A DNA stretch of 64,000 bases from Mariannaea sp. PMI_226 (Eukaryota > Ascomycota > Sordariomycetes > Hypocreales > Nectriaceae): positions 1,804,501 to 1,868,500 of the forward strand of contig JANFOG010000003.1 in the NCBI GenBank assembly GCA_024336345.1. Direction: 5' to 3'. Of this stretch, positions 10,961-24,400 are shown piece by piece. The position numbers were made by a program, and so were the translations under genes. The notes beneath the pieces are model-generated. The model worked only from the letters and a program-made list of their open reading frames with translations, made no database searches and was not told the origin of the DNA. How positions within the stretch are numbered: the stretch's first letter is position 1; each line of letters begins with the position of its first letter.

Positions 10961-13900
10961 GCGATAGGCAGGTCTATCACTGACTCACTATTCGCTACTG
11001 TGTGGTATGAGAATTACCATATTCGATGGGTCGCAGGAGTCTCCCAATACCAGTTTGCTTTTTATTCCCAGGCAACGTTCCCAGGGACTGATTCGCATCA
11101 ATCCTCATGCCACTAAACTGACAGGATCGTATCACCGTTTGCTGCACGTTATTTTAATGCTGAGTTCAAGAGGAGGTAGTTGAATCTGTAGAAATCTACT
11201 GTTGGGTATAGTATCAAGAGTGGAATCTCAAATCACAAGCCAGGGGGCTCAGGATAGATGAGATATATCACCCCGAGGAACGTTTAGAGTCTACCAAGTC
11301 AACATCATCTTCACATGTTCTCAACCGCCATCTCTGGTTATCTCGAACTAGATGCTAGTTCTTTGTATTTGACCTCCACTAACTCTGAAACGGTTGAAAC
11401 TCGATGTAAATTTTGTCCGGGTTGGTCCCTATGGAAAATACCTCTGTGAAGAACTGAGGTAGTTTTTTTTTTTTTTGGAGTAGAACGGGCAAATGAAGTC
11501 GCAGCCAAGACAATTATTTTCTTTGTGGACATATAGCATCCAAATTCATTGCCTGACATATCCAATTCGAAGTAGACGCTTGGTCAGGAGGGCTTCGAGC
11601 AAGAAATCCATTCTTCTTAGGGGTAGGGATCACATTCAATAAAGCATTTCTAAACATCTAAAATATTCAAGATGACTCTAATACTGTTGGATAGCATGGA
11701 ATAGGGCTTTCTGTTCACAGAAAGCTCGCCGATCTAGTTTTTGAAATGCATCTTGAGCGATACAACAACCGATTCAACCTAGTGCCAACTCTTGAGTGTG
11801 CCAAGTGCCAATCGCTCTTTTGTTCAAAATCAGGCCAGGTTCTGTGCGAGGTAAGATCTGGAGTTTTTTATTAGTATATATTACTTCTTCTTCCAGCATT
11901 GAACGCGCCATACAATGTTTACTTCCACCTGTTGTACATGACTTCTAGTGTAGCGGATGATGGCAAGCCCTTCGCGTGCATATCACCATAGATATATACA
12001 AACATTCTGCTAGGACAGCAGCTTGCTCGGACTTCAAAGAATTTCTGCCAGATAACCTTCATTCATACAGGACGAACTGGCGCATACAAAAGAAACAGCT
12101 AGGAACGTGTCTTACAAGCAGGCTTTCTGGTATCGATTCTCAGTACCACTGATATTGAGTCTGCTCTAGACTGTCCACTGGCAGGAAGTGGCTCTGTACA
12201 TCTCAAAAAGTTCCAACGACTGCTTTTTGAGATTTGAGCTTGTCGTAATTGTCAGCAAGCGTCCTGTGAGAAGAGAAAATTTGCAACGCAAAATACAAAA
12301 CTCCCAGTTTTTCTCGATGTGAGCCACCGATAACTGGTAGCTCTCCAACATTACACGACAAATGTCAATATTCTTCAACAGCTCGTGGTCATCCCTTTCG
12401 ATTCTGTTTGTGTCATTCGGGTCTGCCTGGAGACTCAATCGAAGCATGGAGATAGTACTATCATACTTGTTGAACTCAAAGCCAGAGAGGACTTACTGGG
12501 CTAGAGTATTCGATGACCACAGGCGATGGAAACCAAGGATCAATACTCTCCAAGAGACATGTTTTTTGGACATCCAGCTCGCTCGGCAAGAATATCGTTG
12601 GAAGTGTGACCGTTAAGCCGTATGTAGTTGCGAGCCAAGAAACACTCAATGTTTCTTGAGCGGGTAGACAGTTAACTCAAAGGTACAATTTTCAGAGACT
12701 TTGAGTGAGGGTTCGTACACCAGGAGGAGCCTCTCTCTTGTCGGAAATTACCCAAGTTTCGGCCTATTTTTACGCAGACGTTATCCTCCGTAGATTTGGA
12801 GACGAGTCTCCTTTACGTAACATCTCCCCATTCCCCAAAGCAAGAGGAAGGGAGTATTCAACGATAGTATGTCGTGCTTGTGGTCCATTGCCTTTTCAGC
12901 CAGGTGAGGCAAGGCTCAGTCTCTGGAGATGACATAAACATTGACTCCTGAGAAGCATCAAAGACAAATGTGAGAACGATATCAAGATGTTGGTTGGAGC
13001 TTAAAGGAGCAAAGTATTAGATGCGGAGAAGTGAAGGAGGTTGAAAATAGATTACGTTCAAGCGAGAGAAGAAGAATTGATCTAACTGTTGGTAACTCCT
13101 AGTTGGCCTTCTGGTACAAACACGAACCAATGAGATGCAAAGAAATGCCTGCACTCAATATATAATCCCTGTCCAAATTCCGTTTGTGATATTCTTTGGC
13201 TTAGAAAGCAATCAGGCGAGAGAGTCTCGGCACAGTTATCTCACAAACTACAAGTCGCTTGCCCTCAGTCTTGTTGGTTCGTTGAAGAGGCTACCTGCGA
13301 TTTGAGATATTTGCCTTTGAGTCTTGACACTTGGAATCACCATTCCGTGATGCTTTCGTTGTGGATGATGTTTATTTGAAGAAGCCAACCCGTTTCAGCT
13401 GAGGTTACATCAGTCGTGTTTTGTTATTAAGATTCTGAGAATTTTTACACATTACTTTGCTGCAACTATTCTATTCATTATTCCATGTAAATGCTAGTTG
13501 TTTCTTAAGCACAATGGCGACTGAATGTATGCACTACGAAGGCCAGGCATCACGATCTTGGGAACTTTGAAGCCGTAAAGGTCATCTCGTAAGGCTCATA
13601 ATAACACTACTCAACTAATTTCTATCCTCATGCCAAATCGAAATCCTCATTTTACTACCAGAGAAAGAGACACATTCATTAGTCTTCCCGTCTCTTTGCC
13701 CTGGCTAGGCAGCCATCGTAAAGGTATCAGGGGCGGTGAACTTGTCGAGTCTCTCAGCTACAGTTCAGCTTCGTAAGTCTACTGCCTAGCAGAGTCACTC
13801 GGCCTAGTCCCATAAACAATGTTCTCTTCCTTCTACGAGATTAACCCTGGTTATGTACAAGCGAATACCTTGAACCAGCGAGCTATGCCCAAGGGTGTTG

Positions 13901-14300
13901 GGAGAAAATTTGAGTCATATCTTTCGCTCGTGTTTAGATAAGAACCAGGGCATGAAACGTGATTCCATCAAAATTCAATATACCGTAGGGTGGTTTTCAA
14001 GTCAAAATGTTGATGGAGTTGCTTCGAAACCCAACTGCCTGCTTGACTGGAAGCCTGCCTCTACTTCGACTATATTCAAGACAAATGCGCGCTCTGGGAG
14101 AAGAAAACACAACATTGCCTTAGGATACATCCACAAACACCTCTGCAGCAACTAGAAGCCAGGACGCTAAGTCGAAACAACCCCGGTTGTGATTCTTGTC
14201 TTTTGCGTGCATAGCCACAATTTGTTTCTAAATGCATAACTGGGTCGATCACGAAGTACACAGTGGATGGTCCCGTCTGACGTGGGCAATACGAAATCCC
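10961..14300. other. probable decayed upstream part of the DUF3638-type gene
   Basis: No intact gene lies here. If the remnant at 10322-10960 came from a full-length gene, its N-terminal two thirds should lie here on the minus strand. The minus frame at 12166-12447 (93 codons, with ICRVMLESYQLSVAHIEKNW) has helical protein-like character and could be part of it, but I could not match it firmly. Otherwise only short frames are seen. Confidence 0.35.
12636..12658. repeat. 9-bp perfect inverted repeat
   Basis: CAAGAAACA and TGTTTCTTG are perfect reverse complements with a 5-nt loop. It lies inside the gene-free stretch; its role is unknown. Confidence 0.8.
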
Positions 14301-14916
14301 GGTGATTCTTAGCATCGCCCAGTTTCTCTCGTTCAACGTAATCCTCGCATGGGCTCCTCACAGGCTCCCCTCAAGGGGTCGAGAAGTACCGGCCAAGTTA
14401 TACTCCTTCCAGCACATACAATGCCGAGATGTTTACACTCTTGGACCTAACCCCGATCCGAGTTCCCCCGTCAGTTCAGGATGACATCCAGGACAGGTCC
14501 CTGACAAACTGTCCTGCACGTAGCAGTCACGCACCCCCCATGGGGCCCCAGATTTTTGTCTAAAACGGTTGCGGGGATATCATATCATGCAGCGTGAAAC
14601 ACACAAAACCGGTTGTGAATTTCGTTCAGTATCCTCGGCTCTTCCTTACGGACGAGGGGCAGGTCGACAGATTGGTCTGCCTCCAATAAAGCACGCAGTC
14701 ATCCTCAAGAGGTGGGAGCATTGACCTCTCTCTGTTGGCAACATGGGTTGATGCCCAGGGCTAGACACATAGACGTAGGCCAGCAATTGCCAAAAAAAAG
14801 ACCAATGAATGGTCAGTTGCATATCAAGACTCAGTCAAAAGAGTTTCCGGTAGCCAAAACACCCTCACTTTTATCCCTGCCAACCGTTATTGAACTGATG
14901 TATGAGTATTGATGAT

Positions 14917-14955
14917 GACTTCATCGGATAACTTTCATAGTTATCCGATGAAGTC
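14917..14955. repeat. perfect hairpin, 16-bp arms and 7-nt loop
   Basis: GACTTCATCGGATAAC at 14917-14932 is exactly reverse-complemented by 14940-14955. The loop is TTTCATA. No gene is adjacent and there is no oligo-T tail, so it is not a bacterial-style terminator. Confidence 0.95.
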
Positions 14956-15249
14956 GAAGGCAGTCTGCTGGTTTTGTTATCAAGCGAGATACACAAGCTT
15001 ACAAGGATAGAGCAACGCCTGATCATGACAGGCCCCCCTCACTCACAGCGTCGATCAGATGTGGTTTGGAGCAAGATCTAGAACCTAGTCTACATGCTTC
15101 CTGCAGTGGACAAATGCCCCCTCTCTTCTTTTGGATAGCTGCGTTGCCGCCATCCCTCTTACAATGGTTGCTGTACGATTGATTCACAATACACTGTCAC
15201 GTACCTAAGCAAAGAAACGGCTGTTACTATCCAAAGCCACGAACTCAAT

Positions 15250-15308
15250 TAAGCTTGTTGGACAAAGTTGCAGCCTACGGCCAGGCCGACAGGACGAGAA
15301 CAAGCTTA
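15250..15308. repeat. 10-bp inverted repeat around a 39-nt core
   Basis: TAAGCTTGTT (15250-15259) and AACAAGCTTA (15299-15308) are perfect inverted copies. The sequence just outside and inside them (ACAAAGTTGCAGCC and GGGTTGCAACAAACTTTGT) is also partly complementary, suggesting a degenerate fold-back element. Confidence 0.6.
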
Positions 15309-18300
15309 GGGTTGCAACAAACTTTGTTGAGGGTAAATTCGGGTATCATTCGCCTTTCTTTGTCAAATAAGTCAAGATTGTCGTGAGGGGAATGGTGAAA
15401 ATGAGGGGCTAGAGGATGCTGTTACTCTATTGACTTGGCTACGGTGGCGATTGTGCGCGTTTGTGTGTGGGTGCGTGTGTGTGCATGGAAATCATCGAAG
15501 AAACTCCAGTACATTGTATCGCCACTTGGGAATGTCTGCCCGAGTGTTCACCGCTCTGCCCAATGTCAACTCTCATTTGCAACATGTCACGAGAGATTGA
15601 CTTTTGTGGCTGTCCTTTCCGAAGGCCACGTTCCTGTTGAAGGTTCCCATTCTCGCAGTTGATGAAGAACCGGATTGCCCAAGCAATGATTTAACTTTGG
15701 AGAAACCTGCCCCCCTTTCTCATGTCTCTTGTCGATCCTTGTGTTGATTGGAGCTTTTCCCCGGAGTTATGGTTTTCATTCACATAGAAGCCCCGTGGAA
15801 GTTTGACGCAGCTGAGCATGGTTTTTGAATTCATGTATATCTGCATGGACCGTACAGCAACACAACCCCGCTCCCAGCTACATTAATTACCTCGTGCCGA
15901 ATAAAGTCTTCATCGTCACAATACACACGCAACAACACAGTATGGAGAAACAGGATGAGCGATTTGGTACATCCCTCATAACGGCTGGTCAGGGGAGGAG
16001 GAGGTGGAGGTGATGGACATGTCACCAGCATCGTGAGCCGTGCTATGTAGACAGCGGAAAGCAAGCCGAGACATTATGACGCCACAAAGATAGCCCGTCT
16101 CAAGCGACTGTTGACTGTTGAGGATGGGGTCTTTTAGTCCGGGGATGAACCCAGGGCATTGGATGGCCAAAGAATGAAATTACAGATAATTACCTTTGCA
16201 CATACGGCACGTCGTGCTAGTAGTAGTACATACAGTAGATGAGCCAAGTCCCCGCGAACAGCCGTCAAGCATGCATTGGATATACCCAGTAATCTGTAAA
16301 GGGTGAGGCATTTTCTTTACGCGGCTCTCTCTTGGGCCAACCACAAGCGCCCATCAGTGGTTACGCTACTATGTACAAATCCGCTGGAGCAAGGTATCCC
16401 GAGGCAGACTTGCACCACACCCACATCCACGCTATCAAGAGAAAGGAAGATGAGGGGAGACCCAGCATGGCGCCTGTGCTGTAAGCGGACTAAGCTTGGT
16501 CTGGACTTCTCGCATAGGCGCCCCCCTCTACCCTCCCCCCACTGTTGTTCGACCAGGGTTCGCCAAGGTCTGGGGGAAAAGAGTTGTGTTACCTGTGCAT
16601 CATCGCGACTTTGCAGGATGGCTGGATTGGAGGACGACGAAGCCCCCATGCATCAACCTACGACCTGTTGAGAAGCATTTGGGGGGAGGATGGCACTGCT
16701 TGTGGTAAGGGGGTGAGAGAAGCATTTTCATCAGGTGATTTAGCGGCTCGGCATTCGCTCGCAATTCTTCTGAAAGACGTTGTTGGTGGTGTTTCCAACC
16801 GTTTCCCAGGTGAAAGTGCTATGAGGAAATACTTAGGGTCGGCCGTCATTGAGGGACGGCACGGGATAACGAAGCGTGACTCTCTAGTTGCAAAATCAAG
16901 GACTGGCAGCACGGCGAGATGAAACTATCCGTCATATCAATGAGACGAAGAAGCATCGTCAAGTAGATCAGACACTAAGAACGCGCCGGCCTGGCGGCCA
17001 GTGCCGATGAATGATGCACACTCCCTCCCCTCTCAGCCCACGAGATGAAAATAGTCAGCTACAATACAGATTACAAGCTCCGTAGTTGGGGGAGGGCGAT
17101 TTGAGCGTGGGGTGTCCCCGTGTACAGGCAGCGCCTCACTAGTTGGTTATTTCTCTTCCCGTTTCCGAAAATGAAATTCCAGGTAACGAGTACGCCCAAG
17201 TTGACGGCTTGGTCTAGATGCCGCCTCATCGTCCTGTGTGTCGGGCGCAACGCCTTAGCTGTCCTGGCTGCTCTCATCTAGCTTTGGCCTAGAGGAGGCA
17301 GGGTATTCTGTACATGCGGTGAATTGTTCTTGCTACATGCAATGCCATGTGGAAATCCGTTGAAGGCACAACGATATGCTGAGCTAATGACGAAGAAACA
17401 GACATGGTCGTCACGATGGACACGGCCTCGTAAAATTCTTGGTTCATTTGATCATTGCAGGGCGGGATTACTTTTCCTTGATCAATCCCAGCAGAATCTC
17501 CAGTCACAACTCGAGTTCGAATGCGGACGGATGCTACATAGGTACAATAGTCAGCTGGATCGCGAGTGGCAGATCGGGGGAGGGTGCGCCACGAGGTTTT
17601 TTAGGGATCTTGATGAACGCCATTGTCTAAACTGAGCTTCCGCCCGGATAAGCACTCCCAAACAAGCTTTCCTTGACGGCGCATGGCTGATTAGGGGCTT
17701 CCGCCAGCATCTTATCTTTTCTAGTGTGCAATAACAAGTTATCTAGTCTATAGTCAATACAGTATGTTCAGTCTATCTTCTCACATTGACGTTTTGACTT
17801 CTGCCTCGAACCCTGAGAAGGGTGGCCGCTTCGACAGTATCGCACTGTAGGTAGGCCCAACAATAATATCGAAATGTGGGTGGGCTTTCTGCACAAACCA
17901 CAAAGCTGGTCAAAAACTACCAATTGAAAGCCGACATGAAATTGGCTCAGAGGCTGTCAATGTCACCGCACATAGCCATAGTCACTTCGTTCATAGGATA
18001 TTAATACGTGCAGCAACTAGATCCGAGACCCGAGAGGGGGGGTCACCAGGCGCTCATCAGGGGGGAATATGCATCTGCAGTATGCATGTCGCAGGTTACA
18101 GCAGTGCACCTACATACGTAACTGTAATGAGTATATTTGATATGTCGCAAATTTCCGTTCTGGAGCCTGCGTGTGCGTGTGCGTATGCGTATGCATTGCA
18201 TGCGCGACTAGAATTCAAACACCAGTCGGTCCTGTGGTCGTATTGCAGTCTGAAAGCTTTGCAACAGAGGCCGAATTTGGTGGTGGGGGTCATGTTTGAC

Positions 18301-21300
18301 TAAGGAGAAGAAGGGATTTGAGTTGGAAGAGCCTCTCCTCCCCCGTAAATTGCTGGTGTAAACATCCGAGTGAATTCTCAGATGAGGTTGCAATGTTCTA
18401 ATCTCCGGGGGGTTCTTTTTTTCTATTAATTCTTTATTTTTGCTGCATATTTGGGTTCAATACAAGACACACATACAAAATAAAATAAAAAAACCCCGAG
18501 TGTCTGACACAGCTCGTGACCCGTGCGAGTTGAGATACCTAGTGTAGGGCAGTATGAACTGAAATCAACAACGCGCAGCTTGGTTTCTTCGATCGTGATC
18601 CGTTGCTTCATCCAATATTTACCTTATCTTGAACCGTCAGCAGACCACTGCTTCCCTAGACTCTGCTGCGGCATCATGGCCTCGAAAACAAGAACGTCTA
18701 TCCTTGACAGTCATGTTCTCCTGCAGGCTTTTGTATGAGGCCAGAGCGCAAGAAAAAAATCACTTCTGATTGAGTAGTGTTAAATAATATGGATAGGTTG
18801 TCAGAGTATACCCAGGAAATTACGAAATCTTTGGGTAACATCTGTGCGGCCGCACGACGTGGCCATGAAGGATCGCCATGAGCAATTATGCCTCGAAGGC
18901 GCGATGTTGCAAAATGCTTCAATCAACGTGAAGCCCGTTCACCTTGGGCTCTGTCGTCAGCGAAGCGGTGACTGGTGAACATAGAAAAAACCCCCATCCT
19001 GCAACCAAGCATCATCGCGACATCCTGCTGTCACCCCCAACCAAGCCACGTCCACTTTGCACATCGAAGCAGATCGTGGTCAAAAGCCTCAGCTGCTCTT
19101 CACCGACGCCTCTTGAATAGGTATTGCCAAATCCTGCCAAGTGCATCTTCACCCACCGAAGGGTCGTAACCTGGACGGTGATGCCAATCCTCAAAGGACG
19201 AGAGACGACGTCACTTTCCTACCAGGGGCCGGATTTCAGGGTGGCCGGATTGGCCAGGCTCATGGGTGTGGACGAAAACGGTATCCCTCGACGTAATAAA
19301 TAAAGCGGGCTGCCATGAACAGACACCAAAGAGATCCTGGATTGCCTGGGTTGGGATACCCCACTAGGCCCTTGAAGAAGAATGCTAAGGTAGCTATGGC
19401 TACGTGGTGCATTTCGCATCTTGATAGCCTCATCAGCTAACGGTAGCTACTCACGCCTCAAGGCTAGACGAGGACGAGTTGTACTTCGTACAGTACACTG
19501 ACAGTACAGTCATTTTGCAGACTAATCACTCAATTACAATCGCCGATGTCAAGGCGCCTGTGCCAAGCCTGTGAAATTTATAGGTTATCGTCAGTTATCC
19601 AACACAAGAAGCTAATTACATAGTACTGTACGTACGTAGTCTATAATTGACCGTCTCAGAAAACCGGCCTGTTGCAATTAATAGAAACTGGCGGCTGATC
19701 CCCTATGGTGGCTCAGCCTGGGTGTGTTGTCTTTGAATGCCTCACCTCACATCCTTCCATCCTTCCATTCAAGCCAACCAGCCAGCCAGCCAGCGTTCGG
19801 GGCGGTGGCTTGTTGGGGGCCTACTCCAGCACACACTCAGAAGGTGCCCGGAGAAATGGTGGACGTGAGCGTGGGTGAGGTAAGACAAGCAAGGGTCAGG
19901 GTCAGGGTCGAACTCCACCTTCCAAACCGCATATGACGCACTCTCACCACCCCTTGACTAGAGAGGAGCCATTGGCATAGTCGGTGGAGAGGACATGGAA
20001 TGCCGTGCCGGTCCGGCTGCGAGAACGGAAGTCCTGTTCTTCTTTTTCGTACTCCGTACACTCAACATGCTAATTAGACGAGGCGATACGGAAACCTCGG
20101 TGCCGGGGGAGGAACCACTTCAGGGGATGATGCCCTGGACGGCCCTCGGGCGGCACGAGCAGCATCGAACCAGGAGCATGCTCGGCATTCACTATTCTAC
20201 TGCAAAGAACGAGTAATTATCCTGCACTGATCTCCGTCCCCTAGAGCCATAATTGTGATCTAAACCTAACTATACACGGAAAGTCAAGTGCCAAGACCAT
20301 GAGATGAATGTAATAATCAGTAGGAGTTACGGCCAAGATTTCTCTTGGGCACGTTTGCTCTCCGTCAGAACGCGGGAAACCCCAATCAGCTTAGCGTTTT
20401 TACGGCAGTCCGGTCAGTATTCGTCCTCCGTTCCTCAGATTTGGTACAGCCAAGGAGATATTGTACTCAGACTCGTCTGTGTTGATCCTTCTCAGGGTCA
20501 TCATTTATTTATGTCGATGACGATTACACAGCGGGACTTCCAAGAACTGCTAGGAATGGCTTGATGATGAAGCCAGAAAAAGGCCTTCTTGGCAAGCGAA
20601 TAGAATGACAGAATAGATGAAACAAAGCAACAGTTGTGTTGAGGAAAGTTCCATTTTTTGGGGCTTGGCAGCGAGGGGAGCAACATATCAAGTTAAACCT
20701 ATACAAACACCACTGGTCGCACATCATCTCTGGGTAACGGGCGGCGAATCGGATCCAGAGGCAATCCGATGCTAGATTTCAAGCTTACTTGGAATAATCT
20801 CAAACCGGCCGCGTAACAATGTCTGGCTTTCGTGGCACTGGATCGATCATCAGTGTTCATTGCCCCTTTTTGCGAGACAGCGCGGATAGGCACAACCGCA
20901 AGCACAGCCCTTGTGACTCGGAAGGGCAGCATTCTGACAATACCCGTGACAATGGGAAGAAGGCCTGTAGATAACCGATGTGGCTTGCTATCAGCCATTC
21001 AAAGGTATGGAATATGTCGCAAGCTGAAGAACACCCAAAACAATAGCAACAGCAACATTGATGCGATTACAAGGCTGCTACAGAGAGGCTATCTAACATG
21101 CAGGCAACTGCAAGGCTTCATTTAGTGCTGGTTTGCAATGGGGAAAGCGTATCTCAAGTAAAAAGTAACATGGCAATCGCCGTCTGGAAAGCTGAACTCG
21201 TCTCAGTAGTCGCAATAAAGTCTTGGCGCCGCCGAAACTGCGACATGAATTCGGTGATACAGGGCACAGTGGTAGTGCAGGGAGATGCGGACAGTGTTGG

Positions 21301-22611
21301 GAATGAAAGCACAGCAAATCATTACCACGCAAAACACTTGGCAAAGCTTGGCGAAACACTTGGCAGTGATCCCTTTCGCCTCTGCCGTCCAAGGGAACTC
21401 GCTTGAGTGAGGCATCGTGACTGCTCTGGCGACGTCGCATTGGCATTGGCATTGAGGTTGTGGGAGGCGGACCATGTTTGTGTCGCGGCTTTCGCTTTCG
21501 GGATGTGCCATGCACGGATGAAAGGATGGATGCATGCGTGCTTGGGTTCAGCGCGTCACCAACCACCAGAGAGAATACCTACCTATAGTACATACATACA
21601 TACATAGTACCATGTACTCCGTAATCTGTAGATACAGTAGATAGTGAAGGAACATGTAGCTAATAATTAAGCGCATTGAAGCAGCCAATCCCACGTCCTT
21701 TTCAAAGGGCCGAGAGAAGCCATTGACTAGACAGATACACGAACCAGACAACGAGGGCCAGCCTATTCTGGTAATAATAATAAAAGAGTCGGTGTAATTG
21801 ACCACCATACTAAACATCATATCAACAAAGAACAAACGAAATTTCCGATGATCCCGGCTCATTTTATTGAGAGGATCTCTTGCGAAGCCAATTGGTGAGA
21901 GATTTTGTACTGTTCTGGTTTGGCCTTGTGGCACCTCTCCCGCCGCACATCCTGACCATCCCAATCCAGTTTGAGCCTCCTCCCCAGGGGCGGTTGTCGC
22001 GGTGCGAGAAATGGCGTGAACCTGGGTGTTTTTGGCTCTAGCCTCCTCAGTAACAATTCAATGCCCTGCAATGGACCGGACAGACTCCCTACTTTAGACT
22101 GGAGTTCCATTCAGCGGAACGCTAGAGACTGGGCCAAGGTGTCTATAATTAAATTACCTACACAGTACAGTTCTCATGCCCTCCCTGCCCTCCATGCTCC
22201 AGCCTTCTCAATCCAGTGATCCACTGCTTCAGATGGTGCTGAGCTGGCAGGGTCAAAAATTGCGGGTACGGGGGCTGCATCTCTTTTGGCGGTCGTCCGT
22301 TCAAAGCGTGGGGGACATCAAGCGACGCAGCTGGTATGTACGTACTCTGCATGTACCATTGTCTGTTGGCTTGATGCAAGGGTCTTCTTCCTCGACTGGG
22401 CTTGAGGGCACACGAGTGTCCAAATGGTCCTCCGTACCTACATGGAGGATGACGTCTGATTGGGGGAGGAGGAAGCATGCAGTTGAGTGTTGGTGGACAG
22501 GGGGTTTATTCTGGACCCAGCATCAGCAATAGCGTCAATTTCTTTCCCCCAGTATGCTCGATAAACATTTTGGTTTTCATGTTGGAGGTCGGATGTGACG
22601 ATGCATGCTAA

Positions 22612-22625
22612 GCCGGACGTCCGGC
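22612..22625. repeat. 14-bp perfect palindrome
   Basis: GCCGGACGTCCGGC is a perfect palindrome of 14 bases in non-coding DNA. It could be a dimeric protein site. Confidence 0.85.
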
Positions 22626-23768
22626 CAGGCAGTCACCCACGGGAATGGCATCTTCCCGGTGCGGTGCCGACCTAAACCGTACGAGGGGGGATTGATTGTC
22701 CTATTCGAACGAGTTGCACCGCACCCATTGATTAGATATGAAGCAAGGCTAATGTAATTCTGCCTTCCCTGAGGGAAAAAAAAAAAAAGAGCGATCCGTG
22801 CCTTGTAGTGGTGATCCAGGAGCCTCAATGAATAATGATAGCCGACAGAGCCACAGTAGAGTGGACTTCTCCCTTGACCGCTGTGTGGACGGTACTACGT
22901 AAGCCTCTTCTGGGCGTTGTTTCTGGTGTACGACGAAGCAAGCGAAACGGCGATAACGAATCATCACAATGTCTTATTGGGCCCCGGTGAAACTTGGCAG
23001 CCTGGAATTGAATTGTCCCCAATTGAAGAATAAGGTAAATAGACATGAGTCGGGATCAGCATATTGCAAGACATGCCTAGACTCTGAGGCATGGTCCGTC
23101 CTCGTGGGGAGCAACTACCTGCCTACTGTGATGGCTGCAAATTTCTCCAGGGTAAGACGGAGAAATCGGAGCAGTACCAGAAACAAAGTGAGATAATTTT
23201 AGCTTCACGATTGCCTTGGCGTGTACTCATCGTGTCACTGTTATTAGGGAAAAAAGAAGGATTTGGTGAATAATAGAGGGCTTGATTTTTAATCGTCAGA
23301 AGAGGCCCTAAAAAAAAAAACACTGATAAAGCGTTGAAATGGCGCTTATACGGCAGAACGGCACCTGAATCTCAACAGCAAATCCCCATAAACGGCATCG
23401 GTTTTGGTCGCTTGTTAAGTCAGTCACAAGTGCCAAAGACCAATGTGCGAGATCGAAAATGCCCCGGATTGAGCCAGGATCCCGGGCAATATCCAATCAA
23501 GGCGTCCAGGGGCAAAGCCGGGCGCGAAATCACAATGGCGTCAGATTGGACAGCCGATTGGACCCGTTTATCGGCAGGTATCGAGTACCCTCGCATTAGT
23601 AGGGAGATGGAGTAAGCCTTCACTCACTTAGTCTTATTTCATTGTACACTCTACCGGGAGCCATTCAAGATTGCGTTTGGTCATGACTACTTACGGTATT
23701 GATAACTCCGTCCTACCTATCTGCCGAGCTACTCTAAAAACCGCACGTAACGGTATTACTACGGAGAC

Positions 23769-23796
23769 TTTTTTTTTTTAAAAAAAAAAAAAAAAA
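23769..23796. repeat. T11-A17 homopolymer junction
   Basis: Eleven T are followed directly by seventeen A. It could be a nucleosome-excluding element or the joined tails of old insertions. Confidence 0.85.
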
Positions 23797-24400
23797 TAAG
23801 ATAGAGAAAACAAGAGGGGCCGAGAGGGCAAATTCATTCGTGGTGCAAAAAGCTAGAGAGAAGCATAATCAAATGCTGAATCATGGAAAGTTCTACGCTG
23901 CTTTCCACGTTGGGCGTTTTCTTTGCCTTGAGCCGCAGGGCGAAGCCTGACTTGAGCCAAAACTGCCCCAACTGAACAGCCCAGGTACCGTAGGCTAGGA
24001 GAAGATGATGAGCTGGGTATCCCATCCATTGATCGCCCTGCCAAGCGTCCTGCATACGTCCGAAGAAGCACTGTATATGAAGGCGAGGTGAAGATCAGCA
24101 CTCACCGTCCTCGCAATAAATTCGGGGTCTCGGTCGCCCTGAAGTGCCAAGCCTCGCAGGAATACCAAGCAAACACAGTTGAGTGGGAATGAGTGACAGA
24201 CAGACACGCGACGCACTGTGTACCCTTCCACCATCTGAACCACAAACCCACCTGTTACAGTCCACTGCACTGTCATTGTGCTCCACTCGATCCCAAAGCC
24301 GGCGGCGAAGATGATGAATGGAAGGCAATGAAGAACAGCGAGAGAAGAAGGCAAAAACCCACACATACAATAACTTACTGTCTCTCCTCTCTCTAAACTG

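Larger units (their letters stand above)
14301..24400. other. gene desert
   Basis: Over about 10 kb I find no reading frame with recognisable protein features on either strand. The longest frames (about 140-157 codons near 21093-21566 and 21548-21964) overlap opposing frames and have no domain pattern. The stretch carries hairpins, a palindrome, GT-rich and GCAT-rich simple sequence (15456-15485, 18170-18205) and CATA repeats (21590-21606). TACTCCGTA occurs at 20050-20058 and 21615-21623. It could hold non-coding transcripts or fully decayed genes; the sequence does not decide this. Confidence 0.5.

Noticed and set aside
20699..21566. minus-strand frames with hydrophobic pieces (VAVAIVLGVLQLAT)
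   Set aside because: Stops break the reading and the opposite strand is equally open; no match to a known membrane family.
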